From Strigamia acuminata (taxonomy: Eukaryota; Arthropoda; Chilopoda; Geophilomorpha; Linotaeniidae), in the NCBI GenBank assembly GCA_949358305.1, contig OX442315.1, positions 33,878,427 to 33,942,426 on the forward strand: 64,000 nucleotides of DNA, written 5' to 3'. This document shows positions 13,773 to 25,700 of the stretch, piece by piece (the stretch's first letter is position 1; each line of letters starts with the position of its first letter). Below the pieces are notes generated by a model. It saw only the letters and a list, made by a program, of their open reading frames with translations. It searched no databases and was not told the DNA's origin. Both the position numbers and the translations under genes were made by a program.

Positions 13773-15491
13773 AATTTGAGCATTTTTAAAACTTTATTTG
13801 TTTGATTTTAACAGTCATTCTACGTATTCCTTTTTTGTTAAATTTATTTTCTTTTACGGTTGTATAATTTTAACTTTGCAAAATATTTAGTCACTATGCG
13901 ATGGGTGATATGATAACTAATTTCACGTAATTGAGTAAAGCAACATGCAAGCAAAATACTTTTACATTAACCTAAATACGACAATATTGTGTTTTTTTAT
14001 CTTTCAGATATTCTTACTGGCCTCTGAAGACAGAATTAACATAAATTCCTACATGTATCACCCACAAGACGCTGCACTGTACATAACAGTTACCTTCCAG
14101 ACTGTAAGTTATATTGCATTTAGCTAGTTAAAATGTCAAAAATTTGTAACATTTCTGTTTGGTGACTAACTGGAAGTCCGTTCTGCTGGGCACCTTTTGC
14201 TGAAGCTACTTCTTTATTGCTTTGCCTGTAGTTACTGTGAGTTGAGAATAAAATAAGGGAGTTGTGGTCATTCAAGAAGAAGGCCATACATCATGACGCA
14301 GCAGCCAGTTAGCATCAGTTAAAATCATACATATTGCATTATTAATTATATTGTCTTATAAATTTAATTAATCTCATTAATTAAATTACATGTAAATTAA
14401 ATTTCTTAATTAAATTAAACTTAATTAAACTTATGAATTTTAATTAAATTTATTAATTAAAATAATTAATTCTTTCCATATTTTTTCTGTCAGATTTTGC
14501 AATTGAACACACGAACTAAACCCTGTACATCGGTTGAAGACTTTACAATATGTGAAAACAACTGCATGAATAAAAAATTAATGAAGAAGACGTATAAATG
14601 CCGGTAATAGTTTGAATCTACCAATTGTAGAAAAACATGTTAATATTTAAGTAATCAATTTATCTTATTTTGTTTTTCTATAAATTAGTAGATTCGAAAT
14701 GTATGATCTATTATAAATAGCTGCATTCAATGTTTATTTTCAATTTTCACTCAAACATATCAATTTCCACAATTAATAGCCATGGCTTTCGATAAAACGC
14801 CGGGTTTCAAATTGGCGCCGGGGGTGGGGTAGAAGGGGCTCAAAAAATTAAATGCCCGGGCGTTTAAACGAGGCGGTACAGTATGTATTTGTTGAGACGC
14901 AACAACAATGAGCTGCCGCCATAAAACACCAACAACTAGACCAAAAAACCTGTATCAGTAGAATTATTTCAGTTGACACTGTATATAAGAAGTGTAATGA
15001 TAAAATATGACAAAACAGAGGAGTGTTTTGGCTTGGAAACCTTGTGTAATGTATACATTTAATTATTTTCCATCTTGTTAACAATCCATAGATTGCCATT
15101 TATGCCGCCATCCAACTTGCCATTGTGTAACAATTCCGAATCAGCCAAAGATGTCATAAATTACCACATAGAAGTACTCGCTAATACCGACGTTTATGGC
15201 GATCGCGATTGCAAATGTTCCCCAAAATGCAACAATACATTTCACACTCTTCATCACTCACTACACCGAACATATGGCGAATTATTAGTCATGGGTGTAG
15301 TAATCAAAAGAATTGTATTAGAAACTAACATCCGTGAAGTTTTCAGAGAAGAACAAGTCATACCATTCATTAAATTGGTTAGTGATATTGGTAGTGGACT
15401 AGGCTTTTTTCTCGGTATCTCTGTTTTTACAGGTATTAAACAATTCCCACGTCTTTTCAATCTGCTTAGCCATGCCTTTAAAAATAAATAA
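3313..15491 (+). CDS. Channel A: two-domain (concatenated) DEG/ENaC ion channel
   Basis: Predicted membrane cation channel of the DEG/ENaC family, 842 residues with two complete channel units in one chain. Exons: 3313-3673, 3768-3874, 3945-4032, 5083-5171, 5243-5347, 5664-5773, 8458-9259, 12115-12208, 12260-12426, 14008-14103, 14494-14603, 15092-15491. They sum to 2529 nt, all with GT-AG borders and matching phases. Exon 1 gives the N-terminus and TM1. Exon 7 carries the first Cys-rich tail (CxCARAC), TM2 with the D-V-G-G signature, a Lys/Arg-rich linker and a second TM1. Exon 12 carries the second TM2 with G-I-S. The first selectivity-filter triplet reads G-I-C (residues 386-388) instead of G-x-S. 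Exon 9 has a PPPNEVE expansion. The start is supported by alignment with the starts of B and C. This is the most divergent of the three paralogues. Ion selectivity and ligand cannot be read from the sequence. Confidence 0.88.
4133..4189. repeat. Three-copy 19-bp tandem repeat
   Basis: Three perfect head-to-tail copies of GTGCCCAACAACTCCGTTT lie in intron 3 of channel A. There is no coding role; the unit is not a multiple of three. Confidence 0.85.
5965..6255. mobile_element. Fragment of CAGGGTGG-type fold-back element
   Basis: Intron 6 of channel A holds a diverged half-copy of the element seen at 24782-25554. The shared words include TTGATGGTGCTCTACAACTTT, split over about 6128-6150, and GACCTTCAAGGTCAA at about 6209. 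The left terminus is not recognisable. A run of about 13 G lies just downstream, at about 6317-6330. Confidence 0.6.
6453..8009 (+). mobile_element. 1.56-kb TIR element, copy 1 (TAGGGGGTTTCATTA ends)
   Basis: The element is bounded by perfect 15-bp inverted ends, TAGGGGGTTTCATTA. A near-identical copy lies in opposite orientation at 38158-39715, which fixes the borders. The outer TA probably represents the target duplication. The interior holds AT-rich, quasi-palindromic words (for example TTTTGTGATTTTGCA) and a partial direct duplication of a GATTCGGGC...GCGGG...CCGAATGG block. The small open frame at 7118-7312 is also intact in the other copy, but it resembles nothing I know and is probably not a gene. 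The element sits in intron 6 of channel A. Confidence 0.85.
9276..10072. mobile_element. Mariner-like element (TACTCCCTCTGTCCC ends)
   Basis: The 5' end TACTCCCTCTGTCCCAAATT and its complement at 10040-10072 define a 797-bp element in intron 7 of channel A. The ends match the widespread mariner-type CTCCCTCYGTCCC terminus. The right end holds two copies of the CCATAATTTGGGACA block. Between about 9545 and 9735 there are broken remnants of a helix-turn-helix transposase N-terminus (words such as TDNQ and REVKKQYNEGHI in one frame with shifts). It is non-autonomous. Confidence 0.75.
10543..10976 (+). mobile_element. Tc1/mariner remnant with transposase fragment
   Basis: Long inverted ends (about 33 bp, including GTGTCCCAAAATTAA) define a 434-bp internally deleted element in intron 7 of channel A. 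The + strand frame 10689-10871 retains a transposase catalytic-domain piece: MWFQQDSAKCHTARET, followed by a degenerate SRFGNENC...HLPN stretch. This corresponds to the second catalytic Asp region of mariner transposases. It is dead, with only a fragment remaining. Confidence 0.85.
10689..10871 (+). pseudogene. Mariner transposase fragment
   Basis: A 60-codon open remnant contains the W-F-Q-Q-D...C-H-T-A catalytic motif of mariner/IS630 transposases. It lacks the N-terminal DNA-binding region, the first catalytic Asp and the C-terminal part. It is framed by the element's own inverted ends and ends in a stop just inside the right one. Confidence 0.8.
12331..12426 (+). repeat. In-frame 21-bp minisatellite (PPPNEVE) in exon 9 of channel A
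   Basis: About five tandem 21-bp units (CCACCAAATGAGGTTGAAC type) encode a (P)PPNE(V/G)E repeat at the end of exon 9. In channels B and C the same exon ends instead in a short C-N-S-H-S-K segment. The insertion keeps the frame and lies in the ectodomain of the second channel unit. Confidence 0.9.
12570..12645. mobile_element. Miniature TATACTC-type MITE
   Basis: A 76-bp near-hairpin has ends TATACTCAAAACC and GGTTTTGAGTATA, with the subterminal motif CGGCTCGACCAATAGG. It lies in intron 9 of channel A and is the smallest member of the TATACTC group seen in this window. Confidence 0.75.
13202..13420. mobile_element. Possible hAT terminus fragment
   Basis: CAGTGTTGGGCGCGGTACGC at about 13203 resembles a hAT left end. 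GGTAC/GTACC words recur down to about 13410. No matching right terminus is found, so this is a solo end or a decayed copy in intron 9 of channel A. Confidence 0.35.
13723..13770. repeat. (CTT)n microsatellite
   Basis: Uninterrupted CTT repeat of about 16 units in intron 9 of channel A. Confidence 0.97.
14796..14882. mobile_element. Partial element of the AACGCCGG family
   Basis: AAACGCCGGGTTT...GGCGTTTAAACGAGGCGGTACAG in intron 11 of channel A matches, in diverged and truncated form, the element at 49612-49885. Confidence 0.55.
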
Positions 15492-15541
15492 CACCCTCTT
15501 TTGAAAACATTAACTTTATTCATTTAACATAATTTACGTGA

Positions 15542-15547
15542 AATAAA
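15542..15547 (+). terminator. Poly(A) signal of channel A
   Basis: AATAAA lies 51 bases after the channel A stop codon, at the usual position for cleavage and polyadenylation. Confidence 0.65.
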
Positions 15548-16791
15548 CTTCTATGGTATACAGAAATAGAGGTGTTAACTTGTTCTAATGCACTTTTATA
15601 CATTCCGAGTCATATTTTTTGCACCAGAAAAAGTTTTAGAGCAAACTGTTACAATTACATAACAATATGTGTTCTGTAATTGCTTAGAATTTCTCCGCAC
15701 TAAACATTTTGGAAAATATTTACTGTAAACTCTGCAATTGGAACATTATGCTTAAAATGCATTGTAAATTGTATGTTTATCCGAAAAATTGCATTTTTGG
15801 TAGAAAAAATTGCATTTTTAGTAGAAAAAATTGAATTTTTGGTAGAAAAAATTGCATTTTTGGTCGAAAATTTTCAAATTCGAAATCCGTCCACCGGCAT
15901 CGGAGGAGTAGAACCAGACTGACAGACAGACAAACTCCTTACGATTGATATAGGCTATACATATTTCATTTAGAATCATTGAATAATAAGTCACTTATTT
16001 AATATATTTTCAGTCATTTCATTAAACTCAGTAAATTAAATAAACTCACTATTTTCCTAACCAATTGAAATGCACCTAATGTAAACCTTATGTCTCTGCA
16101 CATTTTTTGAAACTCTGTATAAATAATTAAGACAATAATCACTTCAGTTTTATCGATAATAATTTTCTAAACTGTTTCAAATTATATGTTCACAAAGAAA
16201 TCAATTTATATTACAAGCACAATCAATTTTGTTATTGCAAAGAAATATTATCTGCTTAACATTAAAATTTAGAAACTAATACCTATAATAATAATAATAA
16301 TAATAAATGTTCGAACTCACTCTTGATGTAACTTCGACTTTCAAATGCCTCACTATACCATAATCTAATATTTGCCTAACATATTTAAACGCACCTAAGG
16401 TAAACCTCACGTCTTTAGACAAGTTATTTGAAACACCCCGCATAAATAATTACAAATTTCTAAAATGTTTCAAATTATAGGCTCACCAAGAAACCAATAT
16501 CTATTAAATGCACTGTCAATTTTGTTATTGCACAGGAATATAATCATTAAAATGTAAAAACTAATAATAGTAATACTTCTAATGTTCAAACTCTCTCTTG
16601 ATGTAACTTTGGCTTTCAAATGCATATAATAATGTTTATCCTTGCTTATCAAAATGTCAATAGTAACCAAAAGCTTTTACTGCAATATCTAAAGTAATAA
16701 AGAATTAAAATTACTGAATGTAGAAAATACAGTGCAAATTCTTTACACACACTTTGCTCTTCAGTGAGCACTCAGCAGTTAGACTGCAAAA
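15548..16791. other. Intergenic region between channels A and B
   Basis: AT-rich sequence with no coding exon. A short tandem repeat of ATTGCATTTTTGGTAGAAAA-type units lies at 15783-15870. A pair of loosely repeated segments around 16020-16160 and 16300-16460 shares CACCTAAGGTAAACCTCACGT-like words. There is no clear TATA box in front of channel B. Confidence 0.6.
15783..15870. repeat. Four-unit ~21-bp tandem repeat
   Basis: Four imperfect copies of a unit like TTGCATTTTTGGTAGAAAAA stand downstream of channel A. Confidence 0.8.
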
Positions 16792-19700
16792 ATGCATTCC
16801 CGTAAACGCATTTTCGCAATAAGAAAACTCACCAAAGAACACATTGAAGCAGATATTCATGTTCCAGAGTTAATTCCGCATTTTCAAGACTTTTACAGAA
16901 AAGGTTTTCAAGGTTTCTCTTCTGCAATTTGGTTCTTGGTAACTGTTGCAGCGGTTTCTTTGTGTTCCTACCAAATATTCAACAGAATAATCTATTTTGC
17001 TTCATCGCCGGTAAAAGTCAATGCCAGAATAACTGAGGAACTGACTGGTGATTTCCCAGCGATAATTCTAGAAGCGCTGTACACCGATAAATCTCAAGCA
17101 ATAAAAGCCGGAATAAGGGATAAGTTTCCTTCAACTCCACGTAAGATTTTAATATTTTAACCAATAGAATAGTAACGAGTAGATGTTCGATCTGAACTAA
17201 AGTGCCTTTACAAAAACTCCTACCAAAAGGTTACGTTGTTTAACTATCAAAACAATAAATGCATTCAAACTCTCTGTTTCTTTACTTTTTAATTTTTCCA
17301 AAAATAGCAAAAAACGGAAGGCCTCGGTATGGATGTGTGTTTTTTTTTTCGTTTATACAATATAAATTGAGCTTTAACTCACGGTTTTTGGTGGTGTATG
17401 CTTCAACTTGAAGCCTTACATAACAATTGGAAGATCGAGCCGGATCGAACTCGTGACTCGTGAGGCAACAATTTTGAATTTGGCTGTAAAAACCAAAGGC
17501 TTCGAAAACCCTCCTGTTGTGGTTTTGTTTTTGCGGTTTTTGATGATGGTTTATGGCTGTTAATGTCCATCTGATTGCACGTTTTGTCAAACAATGGCGC
17601 TTGTTCGCTTTGTGTCTTGAAGTCAAGTTGTCACTAATCCTCGATTATTTTTCATGCAGATTGCAAACAAATTCCTAATTTCTACATAGACAATGCAACA
17701 GACATCGATTTGGCATGGAATGCCTTGAGTGTGCAACCAATGATAAATAAAACATCTTTTCGGACAGTATCAGTAAGTAACATCAGGCAGGGGTTTGTTG
17801 GCTTTAGGTCGGACCACACGGAACGTTGTCGCTTCCACCAATTTGGTTTTTAAAAATATATTATAGGACAAAAAAAGTTATCCATTATCATTAGAAGATG
17901 TGCATTCTCTAACAGGAATTCAAACAATAGTGAAAAATGGTAAGTTGATATACAATTAATTTGACAAAACCTACTTCTTGATGGATCTTGGATGATGGAA
18001 TAGTAGATGCCCCTAATATTTAGTACAAAATTTACAATAGGTGTCTTCAAAAGACAAATTGACTTATTCGTCTGAAATCATTTCTCTTAACATGATGCAG
18101 GTCGAACCTCGCTATTACGAACAAAAAAGTTTATTGACTATTATTTATAAGAATTTTTTTGTTGGAATTTCGGGGGATAATCTATAAATCCACTCGTGCA
18201 GCGACCTATACTCCAAACCGATACAACGTGGTTCTAACTCCTATTGGTTGAGCCGTCTCACTGGTGTAGTGGCACAAAAAAGTAGCCCACAACACCAGAA
18301 TTGTAATCTAACTAGGCAAATCAACCAATAAAAAACTAAACCTGTTTACCTGCCAAAAAAAACCAACAAACTATGTTAACATTGTTTGATTTATTAAAGG
18401 GAGAAAAAGCAGATTTAGCAAATAAAACAAACATTTTATTACCAATGAAATAAAATCCATCATTCTCTTTTTACACTGAAATTCATTGAAAATAAACAGA
18501 ACTACAAGTACGTTTCCGCATAGTAGAGCACAGTCATGTTAGGCGTAATCCGGCTCAACCAATAAGAGTTAGGACCACCTTGTATTGGTTTGGAGTATAA
18601 TTCTATAATTTTGTTTAAAAAAAAATCATATTTTGAGACCCCGAAAAATAGGAGGCTCTAGGCGCATGCCAACTGTGCCTCTGATTCCCGCGTAATATTA
18701 GAATACTTACAGTATTATATTTTATAACTACTTTGTTCATTTCCAGTTCAAAAAGTACCAATTGACCCACAAGCTAAGATTGTAATAAAATTTAATGTTG
18801 AAACATTGAAGCAACATAATGAAGAAGATGTGTTTGTGGTATGTATACATTGTTTCTCTGTTGAGTAGATGTGAAGGTATAAAGTATTGTAAGATTTAAT
18901 TAAAACACAGTACAAAGCTAATCGTAAAATTTATATTACCCAGGTATACATGCAACCAAAAGGAAAAATAAGCATATTCGCTGACTACAGTCAGTTGCGT
19001 TTCATAAACAAATTCAAAAATATGTATGTACAATTCACATTCAAACAAGTAAGTTCAAGCAAGATCATCACTAGCTGCATTCAAAAAGTCTAAAACGACT
19101 CGTTTTAGACTAGTTTTAGCCTAGTAATGGGTGTTTTACTGTCCCCGCCCCTCCAAAACTTACTACAGTAAGTTGCAAAATTGTGCGATTATTTTTTATC
19201 GCGCCACTCTAAAAATCGCGCCACTCTAAAAATCGCGCATGAATGTACCTCGCGCGATTTTCTCGCTTTGCTTTTCATTGTCGCTTCGCTTTGCCATTTT
19301 CATATGAGAGGTCGCTAGTGACGTCACTCTCACATTTCCAAAATGGCTGCTCACATGTCTCGGAGACGGCATTTATTGTTGGAGAAAAAGAGAATACTGT
19401 TGTTGTATTCACTGTACATTGTCAGTATCAAAAAACGTTTCAAGAAAAGAGATTATTCCAAAAAGAGATGGTGGGTTCATCCACTGTGGCGTAGAAGACA
19501 ACAAAAAGGCCATTTTTCAACATTGGTAAGCACCTTTATTATCAGTAACCTTGTGTGAGGTATTTTTTTCCTGAGGCAATATCCAAAATACTGCAAAACG
19601 TGTGTTTTTCATCGTTTTTTTTCCAATTTAAGTGTTTTTCATCGTTTTATAATTTGATTTTCATCGTTTTGTGTAATTAAAAAGTGATTTTTATCGTTTT

Positions 19701-22700
19701 GTCTAATTAAAAATTGATTTTCATTATCTTGTGTAATTAAAAATTGATTTTCATTGTGTTGTGTAATTAAAAATTGATTTTCATCGTTTTGTACAATTAA
19801 AAACAATGAAAACAATTTTTAATTGCACAAACTTATGAAAATCAAACTTGTAATAAAACAAATTGATGAAAATCAAACAAGAAATTGAGGAAAACGATTT
19901 AAAATACTTGAATCGGAAGAAAACTGTGAAAAACACTTGTATTGTGATATTTGTGTTATTTGCAGAATATGCGGTATTTGTGGTATGGTGCGGTATTTGT
20001 AAAAATCGCGCGCGATTGTCGAAAAAATCGCACATGAAAAGGCACCTTTAGGAATACAAATTCAAAAACTTGAGTTTTATACCGATTTTTTTTGTTTTAT
20101 AAAATGCTGAACACAGCATTAAAAACATTCCATGAGTCTTCTGTATACCAGGCAGGGCATTTTTTTTTCTTTAAAAATTTGGTTAACTAAATTGAATGCA
20201 CCCTATTGTTTTTCAGAAACTAAAAAATTAATAAACTTATTAAATTTTGGTTTTAGTACAAGTTTTTAAATCGAAAAACTAACCCTTGTGTTAAGGAACA
20301 AGAAGAGACAAAATGTCAACAAAATTGCTATGTAAGACATATAGACGATACAATTCGACCATCGTGCCAGTAAGATAAATTAAAAAGAAATTTGTCAAAT
20401 TTGTCAAAGTTAAATGTGATGAAAGATGATGAAATTTGTTAAAATTTGATGAAATTTGATAAAATTTGATGAAATTTGATAAAATTTGATGAAATTTGAT
20501 AAAATTTGATGAAATTTGATAAAATTTGATGAAATTTGATAAAATTTGATAAAATTTGATAAAATTTGATGAAATTTGATAAAATTTGATGAAATTTGAT
20601 AAAATTTGATGAAATTTGATGAAATTTGATGAAATTTGATAAAATTTGATGAAATTTGATAAAATTTGATGAAATTTGATAAAATTTGATGAAATTTGAT
20701 AAAATTTGATGAAATTTGATAAAATTTGATGAAATTTGATAAAATTTAACGAAATTTTTGGAAATTTGACAGGTTTGTAAAAAAATGAAGTTATTGATTA
20801 TTAATTTCTTTATAGGTTACCTTTTCTGCCTATAAGAAATCTTAAAAATTGCCTTTTATCTGATTTAACATGCGACTACATAAAAGCAATCTCGACAAAG
20901 TTGACCAAACTGAACCCGCACTACTCTTGTAAATGTGCAAGGGCATGCAATAAACTTGCTTTCAGTATCCATGTACACTACACGGATCACATTGATAAAT
21001 CAGTAACTGTTTCTTCGTACAGCAATGTAATAGTTACTTTATCAGAACATTTCTCTTATGATTTTATTGCTCTTCTGTGTGATATTGGTGGCTACTTAGG
21101 TTTATATATAGGCATTTCATGCATTGCATTGACGGAAATCATCATTTCCAACATCCGGAAACACCAAAAGAAAATTGCAAAGTCTCGACAGAAGAAATCT
21201 CATTTCAAAAGATTAGTTGAGAAAAAAATCAACAAGTTTATAATGCGGAAAAAAAATAATTATAGACTCGTAGAAAAATCAAACATCAATCTAAGCTCAA
21301 TGAAGGCGATCAAATTTTTATTTGTACTCGTGTGCACTTGTCTCTCTCTCCACGTAATCATTGTTCGAATTATTTATTACTTTGAGTATCCTGTTTCAAC
21401 AGTTATTGAAGTAGTGGAAGATCAATTTGTTCAAATTCCAGCAGTTGTTATATGTACCGACTCTGACAAGGTTTATTCTGCAAAACAGGAAATCGTTGAC
21501 AACAAAACCTTGAACTCTTGTGCAGTAGACTTGAGCTTTGCAGAATTATTAGATGATCCATCTGAATTTGCCCAGGATGCTGCTGCATTATGGGAGGAAT
21601 CAAACATTGACAGCTTTGTTACTATGGTATGTACGGAACAATTATACTTTTTGGGCCACTGCTCAGATCATCTCCAAAATTGGGATTTAGGGGTAGTCAA
21701 GGGTGGGGAATCGAATGGCGTTGACAGTTTTGAGGGCAAACAAAAACGGAAGCGAAATTCAGGAGATTAACGACCAGTTATACTACTTTCAATTGCCCTC
21801 ATATGGCCCATTATTTAATTTTGCATTGTTAGCTGTCAGCATTCTTTTCTTATTCAAGGGGGGCTCTGCCCCCCTGAACCACTGACGCAGGTGGAGGAAG
21901 ATATATACGGTAATTCAGAATTTGTGTAAATAATAGTTTGATACAGACCTGGATTCTGTTGTGTTCATACCAAAGTTGAATATTGCTGACATTAAAAAAT
22001 AATCAGAACTAGATCTGTGAACTAATATCAGCAAGGTTCACACCAAGAATGGATATTCATCTGCAATATTGAATGAGATCTAAAACCTTGGTGTGAATGT
22101 GATACAGTCGAAACTCCTTATAACGAATGGCAAGGAACCTGAGAATTTGTTATATCCAAATTTTTTAACATGGTGTTCTATGGCCAGTCAACCAAACCAG
22201 CCATTTTTAGGTATTCGTTATATCGATAATTCGTTATAAAGAGTTGTGACTGTATTATTGTGAGAACCGAGACTTGTGAATATGAAGCAACTAATGAGTT
22301 TATTTCAGGCTGAATAATTTTAAGGAAGGGTTGGGCAAAGTACAAGAATTCGTTATTCAATATTATAGCAATGACGTGATATTAATCGATATTTCTAGTG
22401 ATATTAATCGATATTTCTAGTGATATTAATCGATATTTCTAGTGATATTAATCGATATTTCTAGTGATATTAATCGATATTTCTAGTGATATTAATCGAT
22501 ATTTCTAGTGATATTAATCGATATTTCTAGTGATATTAATCGATATTTCTAGTGATATTAATCGATATTTCTAGTGATATTAATCGATATTTATAGTGAT
22601 ATTAATCGATATTTATAGTGATATTAATCGATATTTCTAGTGATATTAATCGATATTTCTAGTGATATTAATCGATATTTATAGTGATATTAATCGATAT

Positions 22701-25700
22701 TTATAGTGATATTAATCGATATTTATAGTGATATTAATCGATATTTATAGTGATATTAATCGATATTTCTAGTGATATTAATCGATATTTCTAGTGATAT
22801 TAATCGATATTTCTAGTGATATTAATCGATATTTCTAGTGATATTAATCGATATTTCTAGTGATATTAATCGATATTTCTAGTGATATTAATCGATATTT
22901 CTAGTGATATTAATCGATATTTATAGTGATATTAATCGATATTTCTAGTGATATTATTCGATAATGCATTTAAACTACACAAACGATATAAAATCATACA
23001 AAGATATTATTAGGGGATTTCATGAATGATGCGCTGAAGGCGCTGAAGCGATTACGACGATTATTCTGCTGACGCGATTATCATTTGACTTGCGTGGGCC
23101 AATCACATGAATAATTGCTTCAGCGTTTCAGCGCTTATTTATAATCACTGAAAAAGCAGCTTTTCATGCTTAAAGCATAACATAACCCAAAGTCATGTGA
23201 CAGTAGTAAAATCGATTGAACCTGGCATGGGTCTTCAAAGAGCGATTGTGATTATGAAACCCCTTATTGTTTAATTTCCACAATTATACACGGGTTTATG
23301 AATACGCCTACACCTAAGATAGTGTAGACAAACAGGCTTGTAGCAGATTTTACAAATAGAATTTTACAAATATGACTTGCAAAAGTCAATTTAATTAGAT
23401 TAAATACTAAAGCATTTCTCTTTTTTTCAAGGCTGATTTAAACTATCAATCCACTTACATAAACACGAACTATGGTAATAAAACTGCTTTACCAACTGTA
23501 TTTGGGAATTGTACTAAAGTACAAACTGGTAAATCATTTTATAAATTAATTAACTGCATACAAATTTATCCAATAACTTTTTCAGATGAAATTGAATATG
23601 CTCCGACAAGCGGATACTTTCTTACCATTGAAGCAGTTAACAATAAGGGCTGCAACTCTCATTCTAAAGTATGTATACAATCCCGGTCATAAAAATTGTC
23701 GCCTTTTCCCTATGCCAGCACAGGGAACACGTCGATATTCAAAGTCTTTTAGTATCTAGTTTGTTTTTTACTTTTTTTTTTATATATATTTAATTCCAGA
23801 TGTTCTTAACGGCTGCAAAAGCCAGAATTGATTTTTCAGCTTCTTGGATCTTACCGCACAACACGTGGGAATTCATCGCTTTCAGTAGACAAACGGTAGA
23901 TATAAAACATTAAAAGTTCTTCAAATTAATTCCTGTCAATTCCAATTGCAGTTTCCTCCCCTTTTTTAAATAAAAAAACTAGATTACCTTCAGTGTAAGC
24001 TGTGTAGCCCGGACATAGGACAGGTCCCACTCTCCCACAAACTTGTCCAGTCTAGGCAATGTCCATTCTGTAGGGCGTATACGCTCTCTAGATAGTTAAA
24101 TAAAATTAATATCTGCTACATTAAAACAATTCAAAAAAATGTAATCTTCTAATGAAAGAAGCAATAAAAAGAATTAAAAATACTAAAAATTGAATTAAAA
24201 TTAAAAATTAGTTTATTGCCAGGTTCATAAAAGCTTAAAACCGAAATTTGCGCTAAGAGGTACAAGTAGTGCAAATGCAAAGTACCGCTAAAAATACGTA
24301 ATATTTACGTTCTTGAAGACATTTTTAATTCTTTTTGTAATTTGTTTTATTAGAAAATCGCAAAATTGGTTTTTGTCCGGACTACACAGCAATTTGTCTC
24401 TATACGGGACGCATCACTTTGTCCGGATTCCGGAAGAGGGAGCTGTCCGTACCAAAGAGAAAATTTTGCCTTGCTCTATACTGATTGGGTCCGGGTCCGT
24501 GCACACCTGTCTGGAGCTCTATAGCATACAGCTGTCCGGACGATGCTTTGTCCGGGCTACACAGCACTGTCCAGTAGAGGTTATACGAACGATCGGTTAT
24601 CCGAATATAAACGATATTTTAACAATTTTTAACCGATTTTTATTGGCTTTTTAATGTTTTTTGACGATATTCACATATTTTTTAATCGGCTTTTAATCGG
24701 CTTTTTATCTATTTTTTGTCGTTTTTAATGCTTTTTAACTATATTTTAATGACTTTATTTTTATATGCAGTACAGTATGTATACAGGGTGGAAGAAAAGT
24801 CTGTTCCCCGCAAATATTTCCTGGGCAATTGCATCTAGGCCAACTTTGATGAAGCGATTGTATAGGAAGTTGGGTTAGCGCAATCCATTGGTGTCATCAA
24901 ATTTGACCTTGAAGGCCATTTTCAAGGTTATTCACTTGCTAACTTCTAAACCAATCAGGTTAGAGCAAAATTTCCAAATACAAAGTTGTAGAGCACCATC
25001 AAATTAGTACTATCCAATTTATCTTAGTCATCTTAAGTTAAATGTTTTCTTTTTAAAAAGGAGACAAATCAGAAAAAAATCAGCAAAGTGAAATTTTTCA
25101 TTCTTGTGATAAAATAATTATTGAGGCATTAAAAAAAGACAGTGGTTTTTCTTGCTTGCTTGCATAATAATGCACATTTGAATACGATTATTTAAGTAAT
25201 TCAATATTTTTCTAACAGAAATTTAAGTTTTGTCACAATGACTGGCTTTATTTTAGCTGATTTGTCTCCTTTTTAAAAAGAAAACATTTAACTTAAGATG
25301 ACTAACTTGTAAGATAAGTTGGATAGTACTAATTTGATGATGCTCTACAACTTTGTAATTGAAAGTTTTGCTCTAACCTGATTGCTTCAGAAGTTAGCAA
25401 GTGAATAACCTTGAAAATGGCCTTCAAGGTCAAATTTGATAACATCATTGGATTGCTCTCACCCAACTTCCTATATGATCGCTTCATCAAAGTTGGCCTA
25501 GATGCAATTGCTCAGGAAATATTTGCGGGGAACAGACTTTTCTTCCACCCTGTATAAACCTAATGTTCGATTACGCGAACAATTCGGTTTTATGAACACC
25601 CACGTCCCCAATCAGTTCAGATAATCGATGCTCTACCGTTATAAGTTCTTTCTAATTTATTTCATTTATTTTATTCCCTTAGTTCCACAGATTAAAAACC

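Noticed and set aside
17400-17640. tRNA-derived SINE on the - strand of channel B intron 1
   Set aside because: A B-box-like GAGTTCGATCCGG (reverse strand, about 17440-17455) and an A-rich end exist, but I find no A box at a suitable distance and no second copy in this window.
22377-22964. CRISPR-like regular array
   Set aside because: There is no spacer variation; it is a simple 22-bp head-to-tail satellite in a eukaryotic intron.
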